Part shown: positions 34,429-44,669 of the stretch, in pieces
Layout of the letters: every line of letters starts with the position of its first letter
Position numbering within the stretch: the first letter of the stretch is position 1
Source: G963665925 sp963678925
Lineage (GTDB): Bacteria; Bacillota; Clostridia; Peptostreptococcales; Acidaminobacteraceae
Length of the DNA stretch: 64,000 nt
Reading direction: 5' to 3'
NCBI GenBank assembly: GCA_963678925.1
Contig: OY787533.1
Location: 3,162,001-3,226,000 of the forward strand
Notes under the pieces: generated by a model
Seen by the model: the letters and a program-made list of their open reading frames with translations, nothing else
Database searches by the model: none
What the model was told of the DNA's origin: nothing
Program-made: the position numbers and the translations under genes

Positions 34429-35628
34429 ATGAGCATGTTTGATAAGAAATCAATTGAGGATATTCAGGTACAAGGAAAACGTGTACTTGTTCGCTGTGAC
34501 TTCAACGTTCCGCTAGACGGAGCAAAGATTACAGATGAAAGCAGAATCGTTGGCGCTATGCCAACTATTAAATACCTTAAGGAAAATGGCGCTAGACTGA
34601 TCCTGTGCTCGCACATGGGCAAACCAAAAGGTGAGTACAAGGCTGAGCTTTCACTTGCACCTGTAGCTGAGCGACTTTCTGAACTGCTGGGAACAGAAGT
34701 TGTTTTCAATTCAGAAGCTGAAGTTGTTGGTGAGAAAACGAAAGCGGCAGTTGACGCAATGAAGGATGGCGACATTGTTCTTCTTGAGAACACGCGTTTC
34801 AGAAAAGGCGAAACAAAAAATGATGAAGGTCTTTCAAAGGATCTTGCTTCACTAGCTGATTTGTTCGTAAATGACGCATTCGGAACAGCGCATAGAGCGC
34901 ATTCATCTACAGTCGGTGTGACAGAGTTCCTTGACACAGCTGCTTGCGGTTACCTAATCCAGAAAGAACTTAAGTTCCTGGGTGAAGCGGTAGAGACGCC
35001 AGTGCGTCCTTTCGCTGCAATTCTTGGCGGTGCTAAGGTTTCTGACAAAATCAAGGTTATCAATAATCTGCTTGAAAAAGTAGATACACTTGTAATCGGC
35101 GGTGGTATGGCATATACATTCCTTAAAGCACAAGGATTCAAAATTGGTACTTCTCTTGTAGAGGAAGACAAGGTTGAATACGCTAAGGAAATGATCGCTA
35201 AAGCTGAAGAAAAAGGCGTTAAGCTGCTTCTTCCAGTTGACAACGTAACGGCTGACAAGTTTTCTGCAGATGCAGCACCTGTTGTTACGGCTGACCAAAA
35301 TATTGAAGACGGTTTCATGGGTCTGGATATCGGTCCTAAGTCTGCTGAGCTTTATGCAAATGCTGTTAAAGAAGCAAAAACAGTCGTTTGGAATGGTCCA
35401 ATGGGCGTATTTGAATTTGAAAACTTTGCCAAGGGTACAATTGCAGTAGCAAAAGCGCTAGCTGACTCAGACGCTACTACAATCATCGGCGGCGGCGATA
35501 GTGCTGCAGCTGTAAATATTCTTGGTTTCGGCGATAAAATGACACATATTTCAACTGGCGGCGGTGCTTCTCTAGAGTTCCTAGAAGGAAAAGAGCTTCC
35601 AGGAATCGTAGCACTTAACGATAAGTAA
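34429..35628 (+). CDS. pgk: Phosphoglycerate kinase
   Basis: Transfers phosphate from 1,3-bisphosphoglycerate to ADP. The 399-aa protein has RVLVRCDFNVPLDG, LLENTRFRKGETKN, AILGGAKVSDKI and the C-terminal nucleotide motif IIGGGDSAAAVN. ATG 34429 follows AGGAGG at 10 bp. An ATG two codons later is the only rival. Confidence 0.97.
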   Translation: MSMFDKKSIEDIQVQGKRVLVRCDFNVPLDGAKITDESRIVGAMPTIKYLKENGARLILCSHMGKPKGEYKAELSLAPVAERLSELLGTEVVFNSEAEVVGEKTKAAVDAMKDGDIVLLENTRFRKGETKNDEGLSKDLASLADLFVNDAFGTAHRAHSSTVGVTEFLDTAACGYLIQKELKFLGEAVETPVRPFAAILGGAKVSDKIKVINNLLEKVDTLVIGGGMAYTFLKAQGFKIGTSLVEEDKVEYAKEMIAKAEEKGVKLLLPVDNVTADKFSADAAPVVTADQNIEDGFMGLDIGPKSAELYANAVKEAKTVVWNGPMGVFEFENFAKGTIAVAKALADSDATTIIGGGDSAAAVNILGFGDKMTHISTGGGASLEFLEGKELPGIVALNDK

Positions 35629-35650
35629 TCGCGAAAAGGAGACTATGATA

Positions 35651-36397
35651 ATGAGAAAGCCAATCATTGCAGGTAACTGGAAAATGAACAAGACGATCAA
35701 AGAAGGTCTTGCGTTCGTTGAAGCTATTAAAGATCAAGTCAAAGATACAGATGTAGAAGTAGTGGTTTGTGCGCCAGCAACACTGCTTAAGGACCTAAAG
35801 CTTGCAGCTGAAGGTACTAACATTAAAATTGGTGCACAAAACATGCATTTTGAAGAGAGTGGCGCCTTCACTGGTGAGATTGCTCCGGCAATGCTTAAAG
35901 AAATCGATGTGGACTTTGTAATCATTGGCCACTCTGAAAGAAGACAATACTTCGCAGAGACAGACGAAACGGTGAACAAGAAGGTTCTAAAGGCGCTGGA
36001 AGTGGGCATTGGTCCAATCCTATGCGTTGGCGAGACTCTTGAAGAGCGTGAGTCCGGTAAAATGAAGGATGTTGTTAAGGTTCAAATTGAGAAGGCATTT
36101 GCGGGCGTTTCTGCTGAAAGAGCAGCGGAAGTTGTTGTAGCATATGAACCAATTTGGGCAATCGGTACAGGTAAGACAGCAAGCAGTGCTGATGCAAACG
36201 ATATGATTGCATTCATCCGTACAGAGGTTGCTGGCCTATACAATGATGCGGTTTCTGAAGAAGTCCGCATTCAGTACGGTGGCAGTGTGAAGCCTGCAAA
36301 CGTTGAAGAAATCATGAACCAATCAGATATCGACGGCGCACTTGTTGGTGGTGCTAGCCTTGAGCCGGACAGCTTCGTAGAACTTGTTAATTTTTAA
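35651..36397 (+). CDS. tpiA: Triosephosphate isomerase
   Basis: Interconverts dihydroxyacetone phosphate and glyceraldehyde 3-phosphate. The 248-aa protein shows AGNWKMNKT, IIGHSERRQYF (catalytic His) and AYEPIWAIGTGKTAS (catalytic Glu), ending GALVGGASLEPDSFVELVNF. ATG 35651 is preferred to ATG 35645 because AAGGAG ends at 35641, leaving an acceptable 9-bp spacing. Confidence 0.96.
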   Translation: MRKPIIAGNWKMNKTIKEGLAFVEAIKDQVKDTDVEVVVCAPATLLKDLKLAAEGTNIKIGAQNMHFEESGAFTGEIAPAMLKEIDVDFVIIGHSERRQYFAETDETVNKKVLKALEVGIGPILCVGETLEERESGKMKDVVKVQIEKAFAGVSAERAAEVVVAYEPIWAIGTGKTASSADANDMIAFIRTEVAGLYNDAVSEEVRIQYGGSVKPANVEEIMNQSDIDGALVGGASLEPDSFVELVNF

Positions 36398-36409
36398 GGA
36401 GATGTCAAA

Positions 36410-37939
36410 ATGAAAAAGCCAGTAGCAATTGTCATACTGGACGGTTGGGGTATTAACAAGGCAGAAATGGGAAATGCCATTGAACATGCCGCTACACCAA
36501 ACTTTGATCGTTTTATGGCAACATATCCAAATACGAAAGTAGCAGCGAGTGGACTGGATGTCGGTCTTCCAGATGGGCAAATGGGCAACTCTGAAGTAGG
36601 ACATTTGAACATCGGCGCTGGCCGTGTCGTGTATCAGGAACTGACACGCATCACGAAATCCATTAAGGATGGAGACTTCTTTGAAAACGAATCGCTTCTG
36701 AAGGCTGTTCGAAATGCAAAAGAAGGCGGCCACAAGCTTCACGTCATGGGACTGCTTTCCGATGGTGGTGTGCACAGTCATATCAATCATCTTAAGGGTC
36801 TGGTAGACCTGGCAAAGAAGAATGGTCTTGATAACATTTATGTCCATGCATTTTTAGATGGCAGAGATACGCCTCCTAAAAGCGCAATTGAGTACATTGA
36901 AGAGCTTGAAGCCTATATGACTGAACAAGGCATCGGCCAGATTGCAACTGTTTCAGGCAGATATTACGCGATGGACCGCGATAAGCGCTGGGAACGTGTT
37001 GAAAAGGCATATGATGTCGTTGTAAAAGCAGAGGGTCAAACGGCTGCTTCTGCAGTTGAAGCTGTTCAGAATTCATACGAGAAGGGTGAAAACGACGAGT
37101 TCGTATTGCCTACTGCGATTATGAAGGATGGCGCCCCGGTTGCGACTATTGGAGAAAATGATTCTGTAATTTTCTTCAACTTCAGACCAGATCGTGCTCG
37201 CGAATTGACACGTGCGCTAGTAGACGTTGAATTTGATGGCTTTGAAAGAACGCGTTTCGACCTTGACTATGTGTGCTTCACGCAGTACGATGCAACAATC
37301 GAAGGCGTAGATGTTGCTTTCAAGCCACAGACAATTACAAACACGCTTGGAGAATATGTAAGCAGCAAGGGGCTGAATCAGCTGAGAATTGCTGAAACAG
37401 AGAAGTATGCCCATGTAACATTTTTCTTCAACGGTGGTGTGGAAGAACCAAATCCTGGCGAAGACAGAGAGCTGATTCCTTCTCCTAAGGTGGCAACTTA
37501 TGATCTTCAGCCGGAAATGTCTGCTTATGAAGTCACAGATAGACTTCTTGCAAAGCTGGATGAAGACAAATATGACTTCATCGTTCTGAACTTTGCAAAC
37601 CCTGATATGGTAGGTCACACTGGCGTATTTGAAGCAGCAGTCAAAGCTGTTGAGGTTATTGATGAATGCTTCGCAAAGGTTTGCGACAAAATCGTAGACT
37701 TGGGTGGCAATGTGATTATCACAGCTGACCATGGCAACGCTGAAGTGATGGTAGATCCAGAGACAAACAAGCCAATGACAGCACATACGACCAATGTCGT
37801 GCCTTGCATTCTTGCAGGTGCTGGTGATGTCAAGCTGAGAGAAGACGGAAAGCTATGCGATTTCGCACCGACACTTCTTGAACTGATGGGTCTTGAACAA
37901 CCTGCTGAAATGACGGGTACAAGTCTGATTGAAAAATAG
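36410..37939 (+). CDS. gpmI: 2,3-bisphosphoglycerate-independent phosphoglycerate mutase
   Basis: Mn-dependent enzyme of the alkaline phosphatase superfamily that converts 3- to 2-phosphoglycerate. The 509-aa protein begins VAIVILDGWGINKAE. The catalytic serine lies in GQMGNSEVGHLNIGAGR, and metal-binding motifs NFANPDMVGHTG and ADHGNAE are present. It starts 12 bp after tpiA with AAGGAGATG upstream. Confidence 0.96.
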   Translation: MKKPVAIVILDGWGINKAEMGNAIEHAATPNFDRFMATYPNTKVAASGLDVGLPDGQMGNSEVGHLNIGAGRVVYQELTRITKSIKDGDFFENESLLKAVRNAKEGGHKLHVMGLLSDGGVHSHINHLKGLVDLAKKNGLDNIYVHAFLDGRDTPPKSAIEYIEELEAYMTEQGIGQIATVSGRYYAMDRDKRWERVEKAYDVVVKAEGQTAASAVEAVQNSYEKGENDEFVLPTAIMKDGAPVATIGENDSVIFFNFRPDRARELTRALVDVEFDGFERTRFDLDYVCFTQYDATIEGVDVAFKPQTITNTLGEYVSSKGLNQLRIAETEKYAHVTFFFNGGVEEPNPGEDRELIPSPKVATYDLQPEMSAYEVTDRLLAKLDEDKYDFIVLNFANPDMVGHTGVFEAAVKAVEVIDECFAKVCDKIVDLGGNVIITADHGNAEVMVDPETNKPMTAHTTNVVPCILAGAGDVKLREDGKLCDFAPTLLELMGLEQPAEMTGTSLIEK

Positions 37940-38044
37940 AAATACAGTGCCTTTGATAAGGTTCTGCTAATGAATATGTAATAGGAATATAAATCGTCAT
38001 GGGGCGGTTTATGGATAAAACTATAGGCTAATGGAGGTATTAGT

Positions 38045-39334
38045 ATGTCAACAATCGTTGGTGTTTACGGTAGAGAAATTCTTGACTCACGCGGCAATCC
38101 CACAGTAGAGGTAGAAGTTTATCTTGAAGACGGCACTATGGGCCGTGCAGCAGTACCATCAGGTGCTTCTACAGGAGCTTTCGAAGCTGTTGAACTTCGT
38201 GATGGTGACAAGGAAAGATTCCTTGGCAAAGGCGTTTCTAAGGCAGTGGAAAATGTAAATGATATCATTGCTCCAGAAATCATCGGCATGGACGCTTTCG
38301 ACCAAATCGGTATCGATAAGGCTATGATCGCTCTTGACGGTACGCCAAACAAAGGTAAACTAGGTGCTAATGCGATTCTAGGTGTATCTCTGGCAACAGC
38401 TAAAGCTGCTGCTAACACACTGAATCTTCCTCTATATCAATATATCGGCGGCGTTAACGCTAAGCAGCTTCCAGTTCCAATGATGAACATCCTAAACGGT
38501 GGCTCACATGCTGACAACAACGTTGACATTCAGGAATTCATGGTAATGCCTGTTGCTGCAGAAAGCTTCAAGGAAGCACTTCGTACAGGTGCTGAGATCT
38601 ACCACAACCTGAAAAAAGTTCTTACATCTAAAGGTCTTGCTACAGGTGTGGGTGATGAAGGTGGTTTCGCACCTAACCTATCATCAAACGAAGAAGCACT
38701 TCAAGTTATCATTGAAGCAATCGAAGCAGCTGGTTACAAGCCAGGTGAAGAAGTTATGCTTGCAATGGACGTTGCGGCTTCAGAAATCTTTGACAAAGAG
38801 ACTGGCAAATACAACCTTGCTGGCGAAGGCATCGTAATGACTTCAGCTGAAATGGTTGACTTCTACGCTAACCTTGTAGAGAAGTACCCAATCATCTCTA
38901 TCGAAGATGGTCTTGACGAAGAAGACTGGGATGGCTGGAAGCTAATGACTGACAAGCTGGGCAGCAAAATCCAAATCGTTGGTGATGACCTGTTCGTTAC
39001 AAACGTTGAAAGACTGTCTAGAGGTATTGAGGCTGGTAGCGGTAACTCAATTCTAATCAAGCTGAACCAAATCGGTTCTCTTACAGAAACGCTGGATACA
39101 ATCCAAATGGCTAACCGTGCGGGTTACACTTGCGTTATCTCACACCGTTCTGGTGAAACTGCTGACTCTACAATTGCAGACGTTGCAGTTGCAGTAAATG
39201 CAGGTCAAATCAAGACTGGTGCTCCAGCACGTACTGACCGTGTTGCTAAGTACAACCAGCTTCTAAGAATCGAAGATGAACTGGATTACCTATCAGAGTA
39301 TCCAGGTATGAAGGCATTCTTCAACCTTAAGTAA
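38045..39334 (+). CDS. eno: Enolase
   Basis: Dehydrates 2-phosphoglycerate to phosphoenolpyruvate. The 429-aa protein has ILDSRGNPTVEVEVYLEDG, GGSHADNNVDIQEFMVMP, VGDEGGFAP, SIEDGLDEEDWDGW and SHRSGETADSTIADVAVA. ATG 38045 follows TGGAGG. The 105-bp gap after gpmI has no clear terminator, so eno is probably part of the operon, which ends at the terminator downstream. Confidence 0.97.
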   Translation: MSTIVGVYGREILDSRGNPTVEVEVYLEDGTMGRAAVPSGASTGAFEAVELRDGDKERFLGKGVSKAVENVNDIIAPEIIGMDAFDQIGIDKAMIALDGTPNKGKLGANAILGVSLATAKAAANTLNLPLYQYIGGVNAKQLPVPMMNILNGGSHADNNVDIQEFMVMPVAAESFKEALRTGAEIYHNLKKVLTSKGLATGVGDEGGFAPNLSSNEEALQVIIEAIEAAGYKPGEEVMLAMDVAASEIFDKETGKYNLAGEGIVMTSAEMVDFYANLVEKYPIISIEDGLDEEDWDGWKLMTDKLGSKIQIVGDDLFVTNVERLSRGIEAGSGNSILIKLNQIGSLTETLDTIQMANRAGYTCVISHRSGETADSTIADVAVAVNAGQIKTGAPARTDRVAKYNQLLRIEDELDYLSEYPGMKAFFNLK

Positions 39335-39355
39335 GCTAAAAACAAGCTGAATATG

Positions 39356-39395
39356 GAAGCCAATCATGCGCGGTTTTGTATGATTGGCTTCTTTA
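39356..39395 (+). terminator. Rho-independent terminator after eno
   Basis: GAAGCCAATCAT/ATGATTGGCTTC hairpin followed by TTTAAAT. Confidence 0.8.
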
Positions 39396-39570
39396 AATAG
39401 GAAGGAAGTTTTTTATATACTTCAATCATTGAAGCGCCTATGAGGATCAGCTGCAACTTGGATGATAATAACAAATTGTTAGAAAGTTAACATAGGCTGA
39501 AAATCAATAATATCAAAGTGTGGAATGTAGAAATAGGAAAAGGTTTTCAGGTTCTTTAGTGCTTGAAATC

Positions 39571-39599
39571 TTGTTGATTTCTATATTTCCCTGTGATAA
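39571..39599 (+). promoter_or_regulatory. Possible promoter of secG
   Basis: TTGTTG and TGATAA with 17-bp spacing, about 38 bp upstream of secG. Weak -10. Confidence 0.4.
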
Positions 39600-39636
39600 A
39601 ATGTGCTTGTTAACGAAGAACAGAGGAGGAGTTGCA

Positions 39637-39867
39637 ATGACTATGCTAGTCACTGCAGTCTTTGTTGTCGCATGTTTAGTGCTGATAGCAAGTATTCTTC
39701 TTCAGTCTGGTAAGCGTGCCGGTCTATCGGGTTCAATCGGTGGCGGCGCTGAACAGATCTGGGGTAAGAAACAAGCTAGCGGTATGGAAGCTATGTTTGA
39801 TAAGATGACAAAGATTGCTGCAATCGTCTTTATTGCAGGCGCGCTATTGCTCGTTGTCTTGCAATAA
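39637..39867 (+). CDS. secG: Protein translocase subunit SecG
   Basis: Small SecYEG channel subunit of 76 aa with two membrane helices (residues about 5-22 and 56-75) and the cytoplasmic loop LLQSGKRAGLSGSIGGGAEQ between them. ATG 39637 follows AGAGGAGGAG; the open frame extends upstream to 39520 without family sequence. In many Firmicutes secG precedes rnr, smpB and ssrA, and those genes follow here with insertions. Confidence 0.93.
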   Translation: MTMLVTAVFVVACLVLIASILLQSGKRAGLSGSIGGGAEQIWGKKQASGMEAMFDKMTKIAAIVFIAGALLLVVLQ

Positions 39868-39977
39868 TTTTTTATGTTTGGAAGAAGTTACACCATTGCG
39901 TTAGAGATAAAAGATGTAATGGGGTTTACAGCTCTGGTGGAGAACGCTTTCAAGCAATTAAATAAGTTTCGAGAATC

Positions 39978-39999
39978 CAAAGCCCACTTGTGGGCTTTG
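39978..39999. other. Perfect stem-loop between secG and hppA
   Basis: CAAAGCCCA/TGGGCTTTG with a CTTG loop. No T run follows, so its role as a terminator is uncertain. Confidence 0.5.
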
Positions 40000-40106
40000 A
40001 GTATGTCGAATCCTATTTTTTATGTGACACTTCAATGTGTGAAGGTCACTGGTGTCAACCCATAGTAGGGAACTATAATTTAATCGTAGGTTAAGGAGGA
40101 TCAGCA

Positions 40107-42092
40107 ATGAACTTCGACATGAGTCTAATTGCTGCTGGCATTGGCGTTATAGCACTTATTTTTGCTTTCTATCTAGCGTCTAGTAAAATCAACACTGTCA
40201 GCGCAGGTTCAAAGAGAATGGAAGAGATTTCAACGTATATTCAAGAGGGTGCTATGGCATTCATGAGACGTGAATACAAATCTCTCGTTATCTTTGCAGG
40301 TGTTGTCGCAGCTGTTATCTTTGTAGGTATCGGTTGGGAAACAGGAATTTCTTTTATTTTCGGTGCATCTTTCTCAGCACTGGCTGGCTTCATCGGTATG
40401 CGTGTTGCTACTAAAGCAAACGTACGTACTGCGAATGCAGCTAAAGAGAACGGAATGAACAGAGCACTTTCTGTTGCATTCTCAGGTGGTGCGGTAATGG
40501 GTATGTCCGTTGTAGGTCTTGGCCTGCTGGGCGTTGGTACATTGTTCGCTATCTTCGGTAAACCAGAACTTATTACAGGTTTCGGCCTGGGTGCTTCTTC
40601 TATCGCACTGTTTGCACGTGTTGGCGGTGGTATCTACACTAAAGCTGCTGACGTTGGTGCTGACCTTGTTGGTAAGGTAGAAGCAGGCATTCCAGAGGAT
40701 GATCCTCGTAACCCTGCAGTTATCGCTGATAACGTTGGTGACAACGTTGGTGACGTTGCGGGTATGGGTGCTGACCTGTTTGAATCATATGTTGGCTCAA
40801 TCATCGCTGCACTGACACTTGGTGTTCTAGCGTATGGAGCAGAAGGCGCTATGTTCCCACTTGCACTTTCAGCAATTGGTATCGTAGCTTCAATCATCGG
40901 TACATTCTTCGTTAAAGGTGAAGAAGGTTCAGATCCTCACAAGGCCCTAAAGATGTCTACATACGTAGCTGGTGGCATTGTAGTGATCGCTGCATTCTTC
41001 CTGTCAAAAATGTACTTCGGAAACATCAACGCATTCTGGGCAATCGCTTCTGGTCTTGCGGCTGGTATGCTGATTGGTTACATCACTGAGGTTTACACTT
41101 CAGGTGAATACAAGCACGTTAAGAAAATTGCAAAGCAATCTGAAACAGGTCCAGCGACAACAATCATCTCTGGTCTTGCAGTAGGTATGGAATCAACTGC
41201 TATGCCAATTATCTTCATCGCTGCTGCTACTCTAATCGCTTTCAAATTCATGGGTCTTTACGGTATCGCACTTGCTGCTGTTGGTATGCTTTCTACAGCG
41301 GGTATCACAGTTGCAGTTGATGCTTACGGTCCAATCGCTGACAACGCTGGCGGTATTGCAGAGATGTGTGAACTTCCAAGTGAAGTACGTGGCATCACTG
41401 ACAAGCTTGACGCTGTTGGTAATACTACAGCTGCAATCGGTAAAGGTTTCGCTATCGGTTCTGCTGCACTGACTGCTCTATCTCTGTTCGCTTCATACTC
41501 ACAAGCAGTTGGTCTTGAAACAATTTCAGTACTTAAACCAACAGTAGTTGTTGGTCTGTTTATTGGTGGTATGCTACCATTCCTATTCTCGGCAATGACT
41601 ATGGAGTCAGTTGGTAAAGCTGCGTTCCAAATGATCGAGGAAGTTCGTCGTCAGTTCAGAGAAATCCCTGGCGTTATGGAAGGTACTACTACTCCTGAGT
41701 ATGCTAAGTGTGTAGATATCTCTACAGCTGCTGCTCTTAAGGAAATGATGGTTCCTGGTCTTATGGCTGTACTGGCTCCAATCGTAGTTGGTCTGCTTCT
41801 AGGTGCAGAGGCTCTTGGCGGAATGCTTTCAGGCGCACTTGTTACAGGTGTTCTTATGGCAATCTTCATGTCAAACGCTGGTGGTGCTTGGGATAACGCT
41901 AAGAAGTACATCGAAGAAGGTCACTTCGGCGGTAAAGGCAGCGAGCCACACAAGGCTGCAGTTGTTGGTGATACAGTAGGTGACCCATTCAAGGATACTT
42001 CTGGTCCATCAATCAACATCCTAATCAAGCTGATGACAATCGTTGCGCTTGTATTTGCGCCTCTATTCTCATCATTCGGTCCTTTTCTGTAA
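40107..42092 (+). CDS. hppA: Membrane-bound ion-translocating pyrophosphatase
   Basis: Hydrolyses pyrophosphate and pumps Na+ and/or H+ across the membrane. The 661-aa protein has about 16 membrane segments. The active-site motifs are DVGADLVGKVEAGIPEDDPRN with ADNVGDNVGDVAGMGADLFESY, and the C-terminal GDTVGDPFKDTSGPS. GNTTAAIGKGFAIGSAALTA has Ala rather than Lys at the diagnostic position, which predicts the K+-dependent class. Ion specificity cannot be settled by eye. ATG 40107 follows AAGGAGG. Confidence 0.95.
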   Translation: MNFDMSLIAAGIGVIALIFAFYLASSKINTVSAGSKRMEEISTYIQEGAMAFMRREYKSLVIFAGVVAAVIFVGIGWETGISFIFGASFSALAGFIGMRVATKANVRTANAAKENGMNRALSVAFSGGAVMGMSVVGLGLLGVGTLFAIFGKPELITGFGLGASSIALFARVGGGIYTKAADVGADLVGKVEAGIPEDDPRNPAVIADNVGDNVGDVAGMGADLFESYVGSIIAALTLGVLAYGAEGAMFPLALSAIGIVASIIGTFFVKGEEGSDPHKALKMSTYVAGGIVVIAAFFLSKMYFGNINAFWAIASGLAAGMLIGYITEVYTSGEYKHVKKIAKQSETGPATTIISGLAVGMESTAMPIIFIAAATLIAFKFMGLYGIALAAVGMLSTAGITVAVDAYGPIADNAGGIAEMCELPSEVRGITDKLDAVGNTTAAIGKGFAIGSAALTALSLFASYSQAVGLETISVLKPTVVVGLFIGGMLPFLFSAMTMESVGKAAFQMIEEVRRQFREIPGVMEGTTTPEYAKCVDISTAAALKEMMVPGLMAVLAPIVVGLLLGAEALGGMLSGALVTGVLMAIFMSNAGGAWDNAKKYIEEGHFGGKGSEPHKAAVVGDTVGDPFKDTSGPSINILIKLMTIVALVFAPLFSSFGPFL

Positions 42093-42120
42093 GATTTGGA
42101 CAACAATTAATTGAGACTTT

Positions 42121-42148
42121 AAGGGACAAGCGCTGCTTGTCCCTTTTT
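42121..42148 (+). terminator. Rho-independent terminator after hppA
   Basis: AAGGGACAAGC/GCTTGTCCCTT with a three-base loop and a following T run. Confidence 0.88.
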
Positions 42149-42179
42149 GCGCCCATAAACAAGGCGTGGAATGGCGGCT

Positions 42180-42220
42180 AAAGAGAGCTGGTAATGATAC
42201 ATCAATTACCAGCTCTCTTT
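42180..42220. terminator. Second, near-symmetric terminator-like palindrome
   Basis: Arms 42180-42195 and 42205-42220 form a perfect 16-bp stem flanked by AAA on the left and TTT on the right, so it could work from either strand. No gene on the minus strand is nearby to need it. Confidence 0.6.
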
Positions 42221-42342
42221 GACTGTCTCGTAGGTGGCATTAGAAATACAGGCTGTAAGACCAGCTATGTTACAGATCTATAAATCGATTACATAAATAT
42301 AACGAATAAGAAGTCACACAAGAGTTTCCGACAAACTTGCTG

Positions 42343-42351
42343 TGGTATAAT
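42343..42351 (+). promoter_or_regulatory. Extended -10 promoter element of rnr
   Basis: TGGTATAAT (TGnTATAAT), 30 bp before the rnr start. Confidence 0.5.
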
Positions 42352-42380
42352 ATAGCTATACACAAGAAAGGGGTATTCCC

Positions 42381-44513
42381 ATGAACATCCAAGAAAAAAT
42401 TCTCGCGTATTTATCAGAACAGAATCGCCCCATTGCCGATATTGACATAGCGGCAGATTTTGAAATTGAAAAGTCGCAATATAACACCTTCTTCGAAATT
42501 CTCGAAAAGATGGAAGAACAGGGTCTTGTTATAAAAACTAAAAAGAAAAAATATGGTTTGCCAGAAGTCTTTGGCATGGTTACCGGTAAAGTTCAGAGCA
42601 CACTTAAGGGATTTGCGTTTCTTATTCCCGATGACAAGTCTGCAACAGATGTTTTCATTCCTGCATCAGAGCTGGAAGGCGCCATGCATGACGACCGGGT
42701 CCTGATAAAACTGACTCAGAAATCTGAAGGATCACGACGTGCTGAAGGTACTGTCATCAAGATTCTTGAGCGCGCCAACAGCGAAATCGTGGGTACCTTT
42801 GAGCAGAGTAAGGACTTTGGATTTGTGCTGCCTGACATTAGAAAAATCAATATGGATATTTATGTTCCAGGTCCCTTCAGCGCAGGCGCGCAAAATGGCG
42901 ACAAGGTCGTCGTTAAAATTACAAAGTGGCCTAAGGGCAGAAGAAATCCTGAAGGTAAAGTTATTGAAATTCTGGGTAAGAAGGGCGATCCAGGAACGGA
43001 TATTCTTTCTGTTATCAGGAAGTACCATTTGCCTGAAGAGTTTCCAAAGAAAGTACTTGCTGAAGCTGACCAGGTACCACAGGAGGTCTCAGACGATGAA
43101 ATCAAGCGTCGCAAGGATTTAAGGGATCTGACCATTGTAACCATAGATGGAGCAGATGCCAAGGACCTTGATGATGCCATTTCCATAGAAAGACTTGAAA
43201 ATGGAAACTTTAGACTTGGCGTCCACATTGCAGATGTAACGCACTACGTACGTGAGGGTGCGCCACTGGATAAGGAAGCGCTCAAACGCGCGACGAGTGT
43301 TTACTTGGTAGACCGTGTTATTCCAATGCTTCCAAGAAGACTTTCCAATGGTATTTGCAGTCTGAATCCACGTGTTGACAGATTGACAATGACCTGCATG
43401 ATGGAAATTGACATGAATGGTGGCGTTGTAGACCATGAAATCTTTGAATCGGTGATCAAGACCAACGAGCGAATGGTATATACCGATGTCTCTGATATTC
43501 TAGATGGCATTGATCGCCCTGAACTCAAGCAATATGAGTATTTATTTGAAACCTTCAAATACATGGAGGAGCTTGCAAAAATCCTTCGCAAGAAGCGTGA
43601 GCGCCGCGGTGCAATAGATTTCAACTTCCCAGAAGCGAAAATTATTGTTGATGAAAACGGACATCCGGTAGAAATCAAAAAGGCAGAACGGCGCATTGCA
43701 AATAGAATGATTGAGGAGTTCATGCTTGCAGCCAATGAAACCGTTGCAGAGCACATGCACTGGATGGAGCTGCCTTTTGTTTACCGTATTCATGAAATGC
43801 CGGATGAAGAAAAAATTGTCACTTTCAATAAGTTCATCCATAACTTTGGGTTCTTTGTGAAGGGGGCCCAGGGTGAAGTTCATCCTAAGGCTGTGCAAAA
43901 CCTGCTTGAAAAAGTGGAAGGGAGACCTGAAGAACACATTGTCAGCAAAATGATGCTGCGTTCGCTTAAGCAGGCCAAGTACTCGCCAACCAATGAAGGA
44001 CACTTTGGCCTTGCAGCCAATTATTATTGTCATTTTACTTCACCAATCCGACGATACCCAGACCTTCAAATCCACAGAATTATCAAAGAGATGCTGCAGA
44101 GTAAGCTGAGCCCGGGTAGGATTGAAAGGCTTAACGATATCGTGCTTTACGCATCAGAGCAGTCTTCAGAGCAGGAACGTATTGCAGAAAAAGCTGAACG
44201 TGAAACCGATGATATCAAAATGTGCGAATACATGCTTGACTATGTTGGCGAAAGCTTTGAAGGCATGATTTCATCTGTGACAAGCTTTGGTGTCTTTACA
44301 GAGCTGGAAAACACCGTTGAGGGCTTGACACGAATGAATCTGCTCGATGACGATTACTATTACTACGACGAAGAAAATCTGCAACTTGTAGGTGAACGCA
44401 GCGGTAACACGTATAGAATTGGAGACAAAGTGCTTGTAAGAGTGGAGCGTGTTGATGTCGATCTGAGAGAGATAGACTTCTTTATTCTGGAGAAGCTCAG
44501 TTCAGCCTATTAG
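42381..44513 (+). CDS. rnr: Ribonuclease R
   Basis: Processive 3'-5' exoribonuclease, also active on tmRNA-tagged transcripts. The 710-aa protein has an N-terminal winged helix, cold-shock domains (GKVQSTLKGFAFLIPDDKSATDVFIP), the RNB catalytic domain beginning TIDGADAKDLDDAISIE with metal-binding aspartates, and a C-terminal S1 domain (FEGMISSVTSFGVFTELENTVEG). ATG 42381 follows AAAGGGG. It is separated from smpB by four unrelated genes. Confidence 0.95.
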   Translation: MNIQEKILAYLSEQNRPIADIDIAADFEIEKSQYNTFFEILEKMEEQGLVIKTKKKKYGLPEVFGMVTGKVQSTLKGFAFLIPDDKSATDVFIPASELEGAMHDDRVLIKLTQKSEGSRRAEGTVIKILERANSEIVGTFEQSKDFGFVLPDIRKINMDIYVPGPFSAGAQNGDKVVVKITKWPKGRRNPEGKVIEILGKKGDPGTDILSVIRKYHLPEEFPKKVLAEADQVPQEVSDDEIKRRKDLRDLTIVTIDGADAKDLDDAISIERLENGNFRLGVHIADVTHYVREGAPLDKEALKRATSVYLVDRVIPMLPRRLSNGICSLNPRVDRLTMTCMMEIDMNGGVVDHEIFESVIKTNERMVYTDVSDILDGIDRPELKQYEYLFETFKYMEELAKILRKKRERRGAIDFNFPEAKIIVDENGHPVEIKKAERRIANRMIEEFMLAANETVAEHMHWMELPFVYRIHEMPDEEKIVTFNKFIHNFGFFVKGAQGEVHPKAVQNLLEKVEGRPEEHIVSKMMLRSLKQAKYSPTNEGHFGLAANYYCHFTSPIRRYPDLQIHRIIKEMLQSKLSPGRIERLNDIVLYASEQSSEQERIAEKAERETDDIKMCEYMLDYVGESFEGMISSVTSFGVFTELENTVEGLTRMNLLDDDYYYYDEENLQLVGERSGNTYRIGDKVLVRVERVDVDLREIDFFILEKLSSAY

Positions 44514-44572
44514 TAAGGACAAATGAACCTGCGTAAAACAGATATATAATATGAATGCACTGTAAACACGAC

Positions 44573-44604
44573 AAAAGAAGAGGATTTTCCTCTTCTTTTT
44601 ATTT
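44573..44604 (+). terminator. Rho-independent terminator after rnr
   Basis: AAAAGAAGAGGA/TCCTCTTCTTTT hairpin followed by TATTT. Confidence 0.85.
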
Positions 44605-44669
44605 CTGCCTCTGATATAATGTTCTTATCGTAAATGGATTGCCCAATAAACCTAAAGAGGGTGCTTCAA

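Noticed and set aside
39874..40065. 63-aa frame between secG and hppA
   Set aside because: No good ribosome binding site, crosses a perfect hairpin, and has no family-like sequence.
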